A DNA stretch of 53,680 bases from an uncultured Senegalimassilia sp. (GCA_934630815.1 CAKTWI010000017.1:1-53680); one strand, 5' to 3'. Positions 8,748 through 17,311 are shown, counted from the first letter of the stretch. Numbers and translations: made by a program. The notes: generated by a model not told the origin, from the letters alone.

Positions 8748-9347
8748 CACTTTACTCATCGCGTTAAGAGAGTGCCCAGCATTCAATCTTGGCAAAGAGC
8801 GATAATCACATTAACGTTGAAGCGTCTTCCGTTGAGCATTGTGTGCGTTGCAATCTTTTGATGAAATCGCACTTATTGGAACTGCTCCTTGGGACAACGC
8901 TGAGGCTTTCGAACACGTTTCCCCTCATAAATGAACAAAGGCAGGTCGGAAGATTGTGCTTCTGATCTGCCTTTGCGTCGCAAAACAGCTTTGCGGCACG
9001 CGACGTTTTGTCCATGAACTTCCATAACTCGTTCTGGGTTGCCTTCCCATACCATACGCTATGCCTTGTCGTAGTCCTTCGTTCCCGTGAGCAACCGTAG
9101 ACCTTGACTGCAGCGCGAAAAGCTACATTGCTACTAGCGAACATGCGTTCCAATATAGTATACTCACTGTATTCACCGAGCCAGTACGGGCGCATCGATT
9201 CAATATAAGCTGATGCCCATTGCTACGTTTGTCTCCGGAGCGTACCTAAAGCCCGTAAGATCCTCGCAATCACGGAGTTTCCTGTACATCTGGCTTTTCG
9301 CCTAGTTTCTGGGCCTCTATCCGTTTGCGCAGGACAAGGAAGCGAGG
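8748..9347. other. Gene-poor stretch between the surface locus and the toxin-antitoxin unit
   Basis: About 600 bp with no convincing gene. A 129-codon minus-strand frame (8806-9195) has unlikely composition and no family resemblance. Its first ~23 residues (RPYWLG, then RMFASSN) recur on the minus strand at about 17020-17096, but only because that DNA belongs to the duplicated unit. The right part, from 9127, is the 5' section of that unit. Confidence 0.5.
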
Positions 9348-9396
9348 TTGTAACGAATGCAGCTAGTTTCTATAATGGATATACATGGATATCCAT
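9348..9396 (+). promoter_or_regulatory. Promoter and palindromic operator of the MazEF-like operon
   Basis: TTGTAA (9348-9353), 17 bp, then TATAAT (9371-9376). Just downstream lies a perfect 12-bp palindrome ATGGATATCCAT (9385-9396), preceded by another ATGGATAT half-site, a good candidate for autorepression by the AbrB-fold antitoxin. Confidence 0.7.
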
Positions 9397-9413
9397 TCTT
9401 GGGAGGTAGCCCT

Positions 9414-9683
9414 ATGGACGCAGTGCTCGGCAAATGGGGGAACAGCAAGGCTTTGCGAGTTCCAAGTGAACTGTGCAGTCAACTCGGAATCGACGTCGGT
9501 AGCGTTGCAAAAGTAACCGTTAATGAATCGGCTCGATCGCTCACGTTTTCGTTTGAAGCTATGCATCAGGCTTACTCGCGGAGCAAGCGAATGACCATGG
9601 AAGAGTTTGCCGCAGGGTGGGAAGGCCCTAAAGTTGGTAAAGAATGGGGCGGCAGCGATCTTGGTGCCGAGGTGGTCGAATGA
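9414..9683 (+). CDS. MazE/AbrB-type antitoxin
   Basis: An 89-residue antitoxin. The N-terminus (LGKWGNSKALRVPSELCSQL) is the swapped-hairpin AbrB/MazE DNA-binding fold (family pattern: KWGNSxAxRIP). The C-terminal half, which would wrap the toxin, is polar and acidic. ATG 9414 is chosen because GGGAGG sits seven bases upstream; an upstream in-frame start at 9357 would place coding sequence over the promoter and operator. The stop overlaps the toxin start (ATGA). It should neutralise the downstream toxin and repress the operon through the palindrome at 9385. Confidence 0.88.
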   Translation: MDAVLGKWGNSKALRVPSELCSQLGIDVGSVAKVTVNESARSLTFSFEAMHQAYSRSKRMTMEEFAAGWEGPKVGKEWGGSDLGAEVVE

Positions 9684-10024
9684 CCCTATACGAACAAGGC
9701 GACATCATCGAAGTTAATTTCGATCCCACCCTTGGACATGAGCCGAAGAAGATGCGGCCCGCTTTGGTGGTATCCGTTGGATATTTCAATAATGTTCTCT
9801 CGAGCCTTACCGTAGTGTGTCCCATTACATCGACGGTTAACGGGCATCCCCTACATATAGAGATCGCCAGCGGCAATGCCGTACATGGATGCGTATGCTT
9901 AGAGCAAATACGCGCTATCGATTTGAGCAGCCCCAAACGCTGCGCCAAGAAAACAGGGTCATCGATAGATACGGAAACCATGACGCGGGTGCTCGATGGC
10001 ATCGGCGCTATGTTCGGCATCTAA
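9680..10024 (+). CDS. MazF/PemK-type endoribonuclease toxin
   Basis: A 114-residue toxin of the MazF/PemK fold: N-terminal GDIIEVNFDPTLGHE, then RPALVVS and VCPITS, and a C-terminal LEQIRAIDL, which are the family landmarks. Such toxins cleave mRNA at short sequence motifs. Start ATG 9680 overlaps the antitoxin stop by four bases, the normal layout. The key strands and the Arg of KMRPALVVS are present, so the protein looks active. A strong hairpin follows the stop at 10032. Confidence 0.9.
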   Translation: MTLYEQGDIIEVNFDPTLGHEPKKMRPALVVSVGYFNNVLSSLTVVCPITSTVNGHPLHIEIASGNAVHGCVCLEQIRAIDLSSPKRCAKKTGSSIDTETMTRVLDGIGAMFGI

Positions 10025-10031
10025 TCGTGGT

Positions 10032-10065
10032 AAGGGCCCAGCTCGAATGCTCGAACTGGGCCCTT
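10032..10065 (+). terminator. Terminator hairpin after the MazEF-like operon
   Basis: A 15-bp stem with one mismatch (AAGGGCCCAGCTCGA against TCGAACTGGGCCCTT) and a four-base loop. There is no T run, but it lies between convergent genes and is retained in copy 2 at 17701. Confidence 0.6.
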
Positions 10066-10101
10066 ACGCTGGGGGAATATGTGCCTACGGTATGGCTTCT
10101 G

Positions 10102-11088
10102 TTATGCAGCCACGTCCTCGCGGCGAGCCATTGCCTTCTCGTAGTCCTTCGTGCCTACGAACACCTCGTGCTTGTAGGGGTTGACGCCCAGCTTCTTGGC
10201 GCGGTAGGCCACGTAGCCCACGGCGGCGACGTTCGCGGCCAGCGCCAGCACGCTGACGACCAGGTTCACGTCGGGGTTGTTCACCGACTGTACGGCGAAG
10301 ATGGAGTCGTTGGCGAACATGGGCACCACCTGGCAGAACATGCACCACAGGCTCAGCGTGTAGGCGCGGTTCTGGATCCAGCCGCCCTTGTTCCACAGCA
10401 TGCCGGCCACGGTGGGGGCCAGGAGCAGCGCTAGGCCGCAGTACCAGGAGTGCGTGGGCAGGCAGTTGTAGGTGTAGCAGAAGTTCCAGATGTCGTAGGA
10501 GATGATGAACACCCACGTCATGTCGGGCCACAGCATGTCCTGCTTCTTCTTAGACGTGTAGATGCCCCACCAGCCGGTCATGACGAAGATGTTCAGAAGG
10601 CCAGCGATGCCGTTGAACACGTTGTGCCAGCCGCCGTACAGGGTGACGCCCTCGGAGGATACCCACGTTGTGCCGAACGCGCGCACGGCGCTTTCGAAGT
10701 CGCTGACCACGGCGATCAGGATGTTGATGGCCACGATCACGAACGGGAAGCACTTGAACCAGTCAGCGTTGCCCAGCTTGCCCCAGTGGTACTTCAAGAT
10801 CATGAAGCCGATGCATCCGGCGGTCGCCGCGTAGAGTTTCGCGTAGTGGAACCAGCTGTTCATATACAGGTACGTCGGGTTGTTCAGCGCCCAGTCGGCA
10901 CCGGCGGCGGCGCCGGCGTAGATGGCGATGAAGTAAGCGGTCAGGATGGCGGGAATCACCAGGAAGCAGGTGATGCCGCCGGCCTTCGTGCGTCGTGCGA
11001 TCTCGTTGAACCCGATGAGCGCGAGAAACACCACCACCCATCCGATCCACTGGTAGACGGCGGTATCGCCGTAGACTTGGAACAACAT
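10102..11088 (-). CDS. Multi-pass membrane protein, DUF5692-like
   Basis: A 328-residue protein with about eight to nine hydrophobic segments and a basic C-terminal tail. The sequence (FQVYGDTAVYQWIGW at the N-terminus, YIW-type aromatic clusters mid-protein) agrees with what I remember of the DUF5692 family of anaerobic gut Actinobacteria and Clostridia, whose function is unknown. ATG 11088 is chosen for its AGGGAGG site; a longer frame exists but lacks one. It is transcribed behind the TetR gene and is divergent from the cytochrome/flavoprotein genes, suggesting a role in the same respiratory or transport function. Confidence 0.8.
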   Translation of the reverse strand: MLFQVYGDTAVYQWIGWVVVFLALIGFNEIARRTKAGGITCFLVIPAILTAYFIAIYAGAAAGADWALNNPTYLYMNSWFHYAKLYAATAGCIGFMILKYHWGKLGNADWFKCFPFVIVAINILIAVVSDFESAVRAFGTTWVSSEGVTLYGGWHNVFNGIAGLLNIFVMTGWWGIYTSKKKQDMLWPDMTWVFIISYDIWNFCYTYNCLPTHSWYCGLALLLAPTVAGMLWNKGGWIQNRAYTLSLWCMFCQVVPMFANDSIFAVQSVNNPDVNLVVSVLALAANVAAVGYVAYRAKKLGVNPYKHEVFVGTKDYEKAMARREDVAA

Positions 11089-11214
11089 GATGACCTCCCT
11101 TGAGTCGATACGCTCTCGCATCCGGCATTTCGGGCGTACAATGCCCGGGGCCGCTTGCGATGCCCTTTCCACCAGGCGTTTTGCCTGGTTGTTCCCTTTG
11201 TTGGCTGGTGATCG

Positions 11215-11802
11215 TTAACCGTTTTGCACCGGTTTTCGCTTGATTTCGCGCTCCATGTGAAGCGTTTGCGCGATGATGTCGCGCAGCACCTCGTCGGGCG
11301 CGTCGCGGTGCGTTCGCACGTAGCCGCAGATGCCCATGATCAGTATGTAGAACGTCTCGTAGACGTGATCGATGTCGATAGGGTGGCTCTGCGCGTAGTC
11401 TTGCACGGTGGTTTCCACGAAGTAGGCGGCCATGCGGTCGGCTACGCGGTTGATGAACTCCAGGTACAGCGACGCGTTCTCGTGCGTGTCGAGCGCGCGG
11501 CGGAAGCTGGAGTGCTCGAAGACGCCCACGCGCATGACGGTGACCACGCCTGCCAGGCTGCCCTCGATATCGCCGGGGGTGCGGTGCTCGTTCCAGAACT
11601 GCAGCGACTCGATGTAGTCGTTCACGAAGTCATCGATGACTGCGGAGGTGACCTCCTGCTTGTTGCGGAAGTAGTGGTAGAACAGCGACCGCGCCACGCC
11701 GCAGCGCTCGCTGATGTCCTTCACCGTCGTGGCGGACAGCCCCTGCTCCTCGTAGAGCTGCCGCGCCGCATCGACGATCTGCTGCCGCCTTTCGTCGCTC
11801 AT
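11215..11802 (-). CDS. TetR-family transcriptional regulator
   Basis: A 195-residue regulator. Residues ~5-50 form a TetR helix-turn-helix (IVDAARQLYEEQGLSATTVK, then CGVARSLFYHYFRNKQEV). The rest is a divergent ligand domain. ATG 11802 has GGGAGG upstream; the much longer open frame that continues upstream is just GC-rich readthrough. It is divergent from the cytochrome operon across a 306-bp region containing a TTGAC-N5-GTCAA palindrome, its likely operator, and is followed by the DUF5692-like gene 126 bp downstream. Confidence 0.9.
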   Translation of the reverse strand: MSDERRQQIVDAARQLYEEQGLSATTVKDISERCGVARSLFYHYFRNKQEVTSAVIDDFVNDYIESLQFWNEHRTPGDIEGSLAGVVTVMRVGVFEHSSFRRALDTHENASLYLEFINRVADRMAAYFVETTVQDYAQSHPIDIDHVYETFYILIMGICGYVRTHRDAPDEVLRDIIAQTLHMEREIKRKPVQNG

Positions 11803-11984
11803 CCGTGCCACCTCCCCCTGGTGCGCGTTCGTTGCGCCGTTGTGAGCCGTGCGCGTTGCGTTCCCGGGTGCGCGTCCGCGGCGTGCGGGCGTTTTCCCAG
11901 GTGCGCGCTTTGTTTTCCCCTTAGCGCGCGTCGCGTTTCCCTTTCCCCTTGGGTACTTGCGATGGACATAGCATACGAGGTGCG

Positions 11985-11999
11985 TTGACACAGCGTCAA
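11985..11999 (+). promoter_or_regulatory. Palindromic operator over the -35 region of the cytochrome operon
   Basis: TTGAC-ACAGC-GTCAA is a perfect 5+5 palindrome that contains a consensus -35 (TTGACA). A second small palindrome, TCAAA-CA-TTTGA, lies at about 12019-12030. The -10 is not clear. The 306-bp divergent region 11803-12108 otherwise holds no gene. Confidence 0.5.
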
Positions 12000-12108
12000 T
12001 GAACACATTTGCAGAAACGTCAAACATTTGATGGAGAAATCTTGCTACTATGCGGCCATCACGTTCACAGGTGCAACGAAAAGCATGCAAGTGTGAAAGG
12101 AGGGCGTG

Positions 12109-12690
12109 ATGGAGACGAACGAACAGGCGAAGGCGAAGGGTGGCAAGCGCCGCCGGGCTCCCATCGTGTGCGCGGTGGTGGCCGTGGTGCTCGTGTGCGC
12201 CGGCGGCGGGTTCTACGTGTGGCATAACCAGCCCAGTTTCTGCAACGCGATCTGCCACGAGCCCATGGACTACTACGTGAACGGCTACTACGGCGAGGGC
12301 GATGCGGCCCACGCGCAGCTTGCCGTGGCGCATCAGCAGGAGGGCGTCACGTGCTTGCAGTGCCACGAGGCAACGCTTGAAGCCCAGGTCAACGAGGGAA
12401 TGGCGTGGGTTTCCGGGTCGTTTGAGACGAACGCCGACGGCAGCTTGGCGCCGCAGCTGATCACCGCGGACAAGCAGCAGTGCGCGACCGCCGGATGCCA
12501 CGACTGGAACGACGTGGTCGCCGCCACGGAGAACTGGGGCGGTCAGGCGGGCGTGAACCCGCACAGGTCGCACCAGGGCGAGGCCATCGATTGCAGCAAC
12601 TGCCATAGCGTGCACGGCCAGTCGGTCATGTACTGCAACACGTGCCATAGCTGGGAGGTGCCGGAAGGCTGGAGCAGCCCGGCCAAGTAG
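12109..12690 (+). CDS. NrfH/Cgr1-like membrane-anchored multiheme cytochrome c
   Basis: A 193-residue quinol-side cytochrome: basic N-terminus, one membrane anchor (~17-35), then five heme-type sites at C45-C49-H50 (CX3CH), C82-C85-H86, C125-C130-H131 (CX4CH), C162-C165-H166 and C176-C179-H180. NapC/NirT/NrfH proteins pass electrons from menaquinol to a partner; in Eggerthella lenta the Cgr1 homologue feeds a secreted flavoprotein. The two non-standard spacings are identical in the paralogue at 31127, so they are conserved rather than errors. GGAGG lies five bases before ATG 12109 (GTG 12106 also possible). It leads an operon with the FMN lipoprotein and Tat flavoprotein. Confidence 0.88.
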   Translation: METNEQAKAKGGKRRRAPIVCAVVAVVLVCAGGGFYVWHNQPSFCNAICHEPMDYYVNGYYGEGDAAHAQLAVAHQQEGVTCLQCHEATLEAQVNEGMAWVSGSFETNADGSLAPQLITADKQQCATAGCHDWNDVVAATENWGGQAGVNPHRSHQGEAIDCSNCHSVHGQSVMYCNTCHSWEVPEGWSSPAK

Positions 12691-12744
12691 CGCAGATCCG
12701 CTTGCCGCATTCGGGCAAGCCGGTTTCGGAAAGGAAGGACCGAC

Positions 12745-13236
12745 ATGAGGAAGACGACAGCAGCGGCCTGCGGCGCGACGGCGCTTGTGCTGGGGCTTTC
12801 GGGTTGCGGCGCATCGTTCGAGGGTTCGGGGTCCAAAGACGCCGCAAGCGCCGAGCAGCTGGCCATGCACGCCGACGATCCGTGGGACGCGGTGGTGCAG
12901 ATCGACCCGGTCAAGAAGTGCGACACGCCGTTGCGCGACGGGGTGTACACGGGCACGGGCAAGGCCATGGCCGGCAGCGTGACCGTCACGCTTTTGGTCG
13001 ACGACAATCGCATCACGTGCCTGGAAACCGCCCAGGACGGCGAGACGCAAAGCGTCGGCGGCTTCGAGGCAGTGCGCGACGGCACGTTCGCCCAGATGAT
13101 CGAGGCCGCGCAGGGCTCGGACATCGACACCGTCAGCGGGGCCACCATCACCACCGCAGGTGTGAAGCAGGCCGTCGACGATGCCTTGGAGCAGGCGGCA
13201 GATGTGCCTGCTGACCAGGCGAAATCGGGCAACTAG
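12745..13236 (+). CDS. FMN-binding-domain lipoprotein
   Basis: A 163-residue lipoprotein with a type II signal peptide ending in lipobox LSGC (Cys21). The mature part contains DGVYTGTGKA and, near residue 132, the SGATITT flavinylation motif of FMN-binding domains, where ApbE attaches FMN to the Thr. It would sit outside the membrane as an electron relay between the cytochrome (54 bp upstream) and the flavoprotein (15 bp downstream). An ApbE gene lies 2.8 kb downstream on the same strand, which supports covalent flavinylation. Confidence 0.87.
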   Translation: MRKTTAAACGATALVLGLSGCGASFEGSGSKDAASAEQLAMHADDPWDAVVQIDPVKKCDTPLRDGVYTGTGKAMAGSVTVTLLVDDNRITCLETAQDGETQSVGGFEAVRDGTFAQMIEAAQGSDIDTVSGATITTAGVKQAVDDALEQAADVPADQAKSGN

Positions 13237-13250
13237 CGAAAGGGGAGGAC

Positions 13251-15098
13251 ATGAGCAAGCACGATAGCGAAGCGCGCGGCATCACGCGCCGCGGCTTTCT
13301 CAGCGCCGCTTGCGCCGTAGTGGGCGGCACGGCGGCGACGGCGGCCATGCCCGCGGCGGCGCTGGCTGTGGAGCAGGGCGTCATCGGCGATTGGGCGGCC
13401 GACGGTTCGAAGAACGTCGCCGTGCCCGATAGCGCCGCCACCAACGCCAGCGGCTCGGACGGCACGTACCGCGAGCACAACGCCGCGGCATTCCCGGCGA
13501 ACGACGCTACGCCCATCGCCCCGCGCGCGGTCCCCGAGACGTGGGACTACGAGTGCGACGTGTGCGTGGTGGGCGCGGGCGGCGGCGGGCTGAACGCGGC
13601 TGCGCGTGCCGCCGAGCTGGGCGCTGACGTCATCTGCGTGGAAGCCCTGGGCCTGCACGGCGGCAACGCGCAATCCGCGGGCATGTGCGGCATCCTGGGC
13701 GGGTATTCCGGCCAGAACAAGAAGCACTTCGCCTTCCCCAGCTACCCCTTCGACGCGCAGGCGCTGACCGATTGGGCTATGGACGAGTACCATTACGCGG
13801 CCGACCCGAAGCTGATCTACAAGATCGCAAGCGAAGGCGGCAAAAGCCTGGACTGGATGGCCGACTGCGGCGTGCGCTGGCGTTTGGGCGAGGTTCCGGT
13901 GTATGTGGCGCCGAAGAACTCCACGCTCGACCATCACGTGCTGAAGATGAAGGACGCCACCGACGCCATGTTCGCCTTCGGGCAGAAAAACGGCGTGCGC
14001 TACAAGTTCCAGTGCCCGGCCACGGCGCTCGTGCGCGATGATTCGGGGCGCATCGTGGGCCTAGTGGCGCGCGAGGATTTCGACCACGAGGTGTACATCC
14101 ACGCCAAGGGCGCCGTCATCCTGACGGCCGGCGGCTTCTGCAACAACAAGGCGCTGCTGGAGAAGTACATCCCCACGGCGGCTATGGGCTGCGCATCGAG
14201 CTATCTGGTGGGCGGCGAAACGGGCGAGTGCTTCCGCATGGGCTTGGGCGCGGGCGCCGATGTGTCGGGCTTCAACAGCTCGGCCAGCTTCGACGGCGGC
14301 GTGGATTGGCAGGCGGAAGGCGGCCAGTGGGCGCGCTTCCTGTACGACGGCATGACGCAGCTGTCGCGCCAGCCGTGGCTGACCATCGACCGTTGCGGTA
14401 ACCGTCTTCGCTACATGGACAGCCGCGTGGCCGAGGACGGCGCGAACGCCATCTACGCCCTGGGCGACCTGGCAACCATCCAGATGACGCCTCCGGGGCA
14501 TCGCAGCTACATCATCTTCGACGCCGATTACGAGGATCATCTAGCGGGGTTCGCGCAGGAGCATTGCCGCAAGCTGATCACGCCCGACCTGGAGCAGATC
14601 GACAAGGTGCCCGAGCATTACCGCGACTGGCACCACGGCGTGCAGGACGCCATCGACGCCGACGTGCTCAAGCGCCGCGACACGCTTGAGGAGCTGGAGG
14701 CCGACCTGGGCTTCGCGCCCGGCGTGCTCACCGAGGCGGTGGCGAAGTGGAACGAGTGCTGCGAGCGCGGCGAGGACGACTTCATGTACCCCATGCCGCC
14801 CGAGTGGCTGCACGCCATCAGGAAGCCGCCGTTCTACGGCTGCCGCATCGGCGGCAACCTGTACGGCACGAAGGCCGGCCTGCTGATCAACGACCAGATG
14901 CAGGTTATGGGAACGAACGGCCTGGTCATCCCCGGTTTGTACGCCGGCTGGCACACCGCCGGCGGCGCGTGCGGCGAGAACAGCTACATCGGCGACCCTA
15001 TTCTGGGCTCGCTTATGGGCGACGTGGGGCTGGCGTTCTGCGGCGGGTATCTGTGCGGCACCTCGGCCGTGGAGCACGAATTGCAAGGCGCGAAGTAG
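13251..15098 (+). CDS. Tat-exported FAD-dependent reductase (fumarate reductase-like flavoprotein)
   Basis: A 615-residue flavoprotein with a twin-arginine signal (TRRGFLSAACA, cleavage near ALA at ~40). The FAD site is VCVVGAGGGGLNAAARAAEL at ~residue 103, and the C-terminal NSYIGDP region is typical of the FAD_binding_2 family. This family reduces organic acceptors such as fumarate, urocanate, steroids or plant compounds at the cell surface. Its substrate cannot be assigned. It belongs to the cytochrome-FMN lipoprotein-flavoprotein set starting at 12109. A GGGGAGG site precedes the ATG. Confidence 0.88.
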   Translation: MSKHDSEARGITRRGFLSAACAVVGGTAATAAMPAAALAVEQGVIGDWAADGSKNVAVPDSAATNASGSDGTYREHNAAAFPANDATPIAPRAVPETWDYECDVCVVGAGGGGLNAAARAAELGADVICVEALGLHGGNAQSAGMCGILGGYSGQNKKHFAFPSYPFDAQALTDWAMDEYHYAADPKLIYKIASEGGKSLDWMADCGVRWRLGEVPVYVAPKNSTLDHHVLKMKDATDAMFAFGQKNGVRYKFQCPATALVRDDSGRIVGLVAREDFDHEVYIHAKGAVILTAGGFCNNKALLEKYIPTAAMGCASSYLVGGETGECFRMGLGAGADVSGFNSSASFDGGVDWQAEGGQWARFLYDGMTQLSRQPWLTIDRCGNRLRYMDSRVAEDGANAIYALGDLATIQMTPPGHRSYIIFDADYEDHLAGFAQEHCRKLITPDLEQIDKVPEHYRDWHHGVQDAIDADVLKRRDTLEELEADLGFAPGVLTEAVAKWNECCERGEDDFMYPMPPEWLHAIRKPPFYGCRIGGNLYGTKAGLLINDQMQVMGTNGLVIPGLYAGWHTAGGACGENSYIGDPILGSLMGDVGLAFCGGYLCGTSAVEHELQGAK

Positions 15099-15107
15099 GG
15101 AAGGGGC

Positions 15108-15824
15108 GTGACGGAAATGAAGGATTCCATGCGCACGATGGCGCGACCGTACGCCATCTTGTTCGCCATCGCGCTGGTGGTGGCGGTACTTGCCCGCATC
15201 GGGCTTGCGGTGATGGACGCAGCCGGGTGGCTGGCGTACGACTACATCTCGGCGTCGGGCGTGCCCATGCTCGACGTGATCTGCTCGATCTTGACCGGCT
15301 CGGCGTTCGTGGCGTTTCTGTTCGCGGCGGCGCTCACGCTGATGGTGTCGGCGGCTGGCGCGGTGCTGCAGGCGGCGCTGTTCGCGAAGGGCGTCGAGGG
15401 CGCCGGCAAGCCGGCGGCGGCGTTTCTGTGGGGCTGGGCCGTGGCGGCGGTGTCGTTGGTGTGCCTGCTGGTGGTCGCAAGCGGCATTTTGAGCGGCGTG
15501 CAGATGGGCTCCATGAGCAGCAAGCTGCCGGGTGCGGGCGCGCTCGTGCTGGCGGCCGTGTGCTTCACGGCGTTTTTGGGCACGCTTCTGGGTGCGTCGT
15601 CGCAGGTCATGTGTGCGTGCATCTCGCGTGCCGGCGGGCGTGCGAGCTGGAACCTGGTGGGCGCGGCGGCCGCGTGCGGCGCCGTGGTCATGGTGCTGAC
15701 GGTGCTCACGTTCGCGGCCATCAACACGGCCAGCCCGAACATGGCGGCCGTAGGCGGCCTGCTGGCGGCGGACTGCGTGGTGAACGTGGCGCTGCTGCTG
15801 GCGGCGAGCAAGTTCACGAAGTAG
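15108..15824 (+). CDS. Hydrophobic membrane protein of unknown function
   Basis: A 238-residue Ala/Val/Leu-rich protein with about six membrane segments. It starts ten bases after the flavoprotein stop, so it is co-transcribed; GTG 15108 or ATG 15117 could be the start (the GGGAAGGGG stretch serves either). Nothing in it resembles a known heme or quinone site at sight. Its position suggests a membrane partner of the reductase, or a transporter for its substrate or product. The operon ends at the terminator that follows. Confidence 0.75.
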   Translation: MTEMKDSMRTMARPYAILFAIALVVAVLARIGLAVMDAAGWLAYDYISASGVPMLDVICSILTGSAFVAFLFAAALTLMVSAAGAVLQAALFAKGVEGAGKPAAAFLWGWAVAAVSLVCLLVVASGILSGVQMGSMSSKLPGAGALVLAAVCFTAFLGTLLGASSQVMCACISRAGGRASWNLVGAAAACGAVVMVLTVLTFAAINTASPNMAAVGGLLAADCVVNVALLLAASKFTK

Positions 15825-15839
15825 GGAAGAAGTGCGAGA

Positions 15840-15871
15840 GGGGCTTTTGCGGGAGCGCAAAAGCCCCTTTT
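15840..15871 (+). terminator. Intrinsic terminator of the respiratory operon
   Basis: A perfect 11-bp stem (GGGGCTTTTGC / GCAAAAGCCCC) with a six-base loop and TTTT tail, 16 bases after the membrane-protein stop. Confidence 0.92.
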
Positions 15872-16068
15872 CGGCGTTGTGCGGGCGAGTTGTTTGCGGA
15901 TGGCGGGGTTTGCGTTGGTGCCGCCCGCCGCGTGATCAACGTGCGAGATTTGACCTACTTGCGCAACCTCTGCAGCCCGCACAACTGTAGGGTTTGTTTG
16001 GCTGGACCCAGCTATGCGCGGCGGGTGATTGCTGGTTTGCGAATCGTGATCTTGGGAGGAGGCGCGAC

Positions 16069-17001
16069 ATGCGCGAGCTTGGTTCCGTGACGTTTCGGGC
16101 GTTTGATACCGTGTGCGCCGTGTCGGCCGATGCCGATGCGGGCGCGTTGCGCGAGGTCGAGGCGCTTTGCGCGCGATACGAGCTGCTGCTGAGCCGCTTC
16201 GATCCGGAAAGCCGGCTATTCGCGCTCAACGCCGCCGCGGGCAAGTGGGTCGACGTGGGCGATGAGCTTGCCAACGTTTTGCGCGCTGCGCTGGGATATT
16301 GCGAGCGTACGGGCGGGCTGTTCGACATCACCATGGGAGGCGTGTGTCGCCTATGGGATTTCAAGCGCGGGGTCGTACCGGATGACGCCGCCGTCGCCGA
16401 GGCGCTTGCGCATGTCGATTGGCACAACGTGCAGGTCGAAGGGACGCGGGCGCGCATCACCGACCCGCAGGCAACGATCGACCTAGGCGGCATGGCAAAG
16501 GGATATATCGCAGATAGGGTGATTGATCTGCTGAAATGCCACGGCGCAACCACCGGCGTGATCAACTTAGGCGGCAACGTGGTCTGCCTGGGCAGCAAGC
16601 CCGACGGCAGCGCATGGAACGTAGGCCTGCGCGCGCCCGTCCCTTCGGGCGGCAGCTTGCAAGCCGCATCGTTCGCCAGCGTTTCCGTACGCGGGAAATC
16701 GGTAGTGACCAGCGGCGTCTACGAGCGCGCCTTTGTGCGCAACGGGCGCGTTCTTCACCACATCCTGGACCCCCGAACGGGCAAACCAGCGGAAACCGAC
16801 GTGCTATCCGCGACCGTCATAGCCGACAAGTCGCTCGATGCCGATGGCTACGCCACCGCACTCATCGTCATGGGCGCCGACGAAGCCCTAGCCTTCGCCG
16901 AACAAACCCCCGGCATAGAAGCCATCCTCCTAACCACCAACGCCCACCTACTAAAAACCATCGGCATGCAAGGTGAAGACGTGCAACTGCAAGTAGGATA
17001 A
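16069..17001 (+). CDS. apbE: ApbE FAD:protein FMN transferase
   Basis: A 310-residue ApbE-family enzyme that moves FMN from FAD onto a Thr/Ser of FMN-binding domains. Landmarks: FDITMGG, the conserved DLGGMAKGYIADRV (~residues 138-151), HHILDPRTGKP and the Asp-rich metal region DKSLDADGYATAL. ATG 16069 is chosen for its GGGAGGAGG site. No signal peptide is obvious, unlike many ApbE lipoproteins. It lies past the terminator at 15840, so it has its own promoter, but the nearby FMN lipoprotein (12745) is its natural substrate. Confidence 0.93.
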   Translation: MRELGSVTFRAFDTVCAVSADADAGALREVEALCARYELLLSRFDPESRLFALNAAAGKWVDVGDELANVLRAALGYCERTGGLFDITMGGVCRLWDFKRGVVPDDAAVAEALAHVDWHNVQVEGTRARITDPQATIDLGGMAKGYIADRVIDLLKCHGATTGVINLGGNVVCLGSKPDGSAWNVGLRAPVPSGGSLQAASFASVSVRGKSVVTSGVYERAFVRNGRVLHHILDPRTGKPAETDVLSATVIADKSLDADGYATALIVMGADEALAFAEQTPGIEAILLTTNAHLLKTIGMQGEDVQLQVG

Positions 17002-17245
17002 CGGACATAGTTAAAATAATCTGTATTGCTACTAGCGAACATACGTTTCAGTATAGTATACTGGCCGCGTCCACCGAGCCAGTACGGGCGCATCAATTCA
17101 GTATAAGCCGATGCCCATTGCTACGTTTGTCTCCGGAACGTATCTAAAGCCCGTAAGATCCTCGCAATCACGGAGTTTCCTTTGCATTCGTTTTTTCGCC
17201 TAGTTTCTGGGACTCTATCCGTTTGCATAGGACAAGGAAGCGAGG

Positions 17246-17294
17246 TTGTAACCGATGCAGCTGGTTTCTATAATGGATATACATAGATATCCAT
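17246..17294 (+). promoter_or_regulatory. Promoter of the copy-2 antitoxin
   Basis: TTGTAA (17246-17251), 17 bp, TATAAT (17269-17274), as in copy 1. The operator palindrome has one change (ATAGATATCCAT instead of ATGGATATCCAT), so autoregulation may be weaker. Confidence 0.65.
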
Positions 17295-17311
17295 TCTTGG
17301 GAGGTAGCCCT

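Larger units (their letters stand above)
9127..10063 (+). repeat. Toxin-antitoxin unit, copy 1 (intact)
   Basis: This ~0.94-kb block (upstream DNA, promoter, antitoxin, toxin, terminator) is repeated in direct orientation at 17025-17732. The copies are highly similar at nucleotide level, including about 290 bp of DNA upstream of the antitoxin start. Copy 2 lacks 229 bp of the toxin gene. Copy boundaries were placed by eye at ATTGCTACTAGCG on the left and GGCCC on the right. No transposase or terminal repeats were seen. Confidence 0.85.

Noticed and set aside
9060..9110. Short match to the 3' end of the DUF5692-like gene (GTKDY-like stretch on the minus strand)
   Set aside because: The similarity covers only about 25 bases and does not extend in either direction, so it is too short to call a gene remnant.
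8806..9195. 129-codon minus-strand frame with a start shared by a frame at 16848-17096
   Set aside because: The similarity is only in the N-terminal ~23 codons and follows from the duplicated DNA. The remainder has no family resemblance or ribosome site, and the two frames diverge completely.
11803..13050. Very long minus-strand extension of the TetR frame
   Set aside because: It runs antisense to the cytochrome and FMN lipoprotein genes and has His/Arg-rich shadow composition. The regulator has its own ribosome site at 11802.
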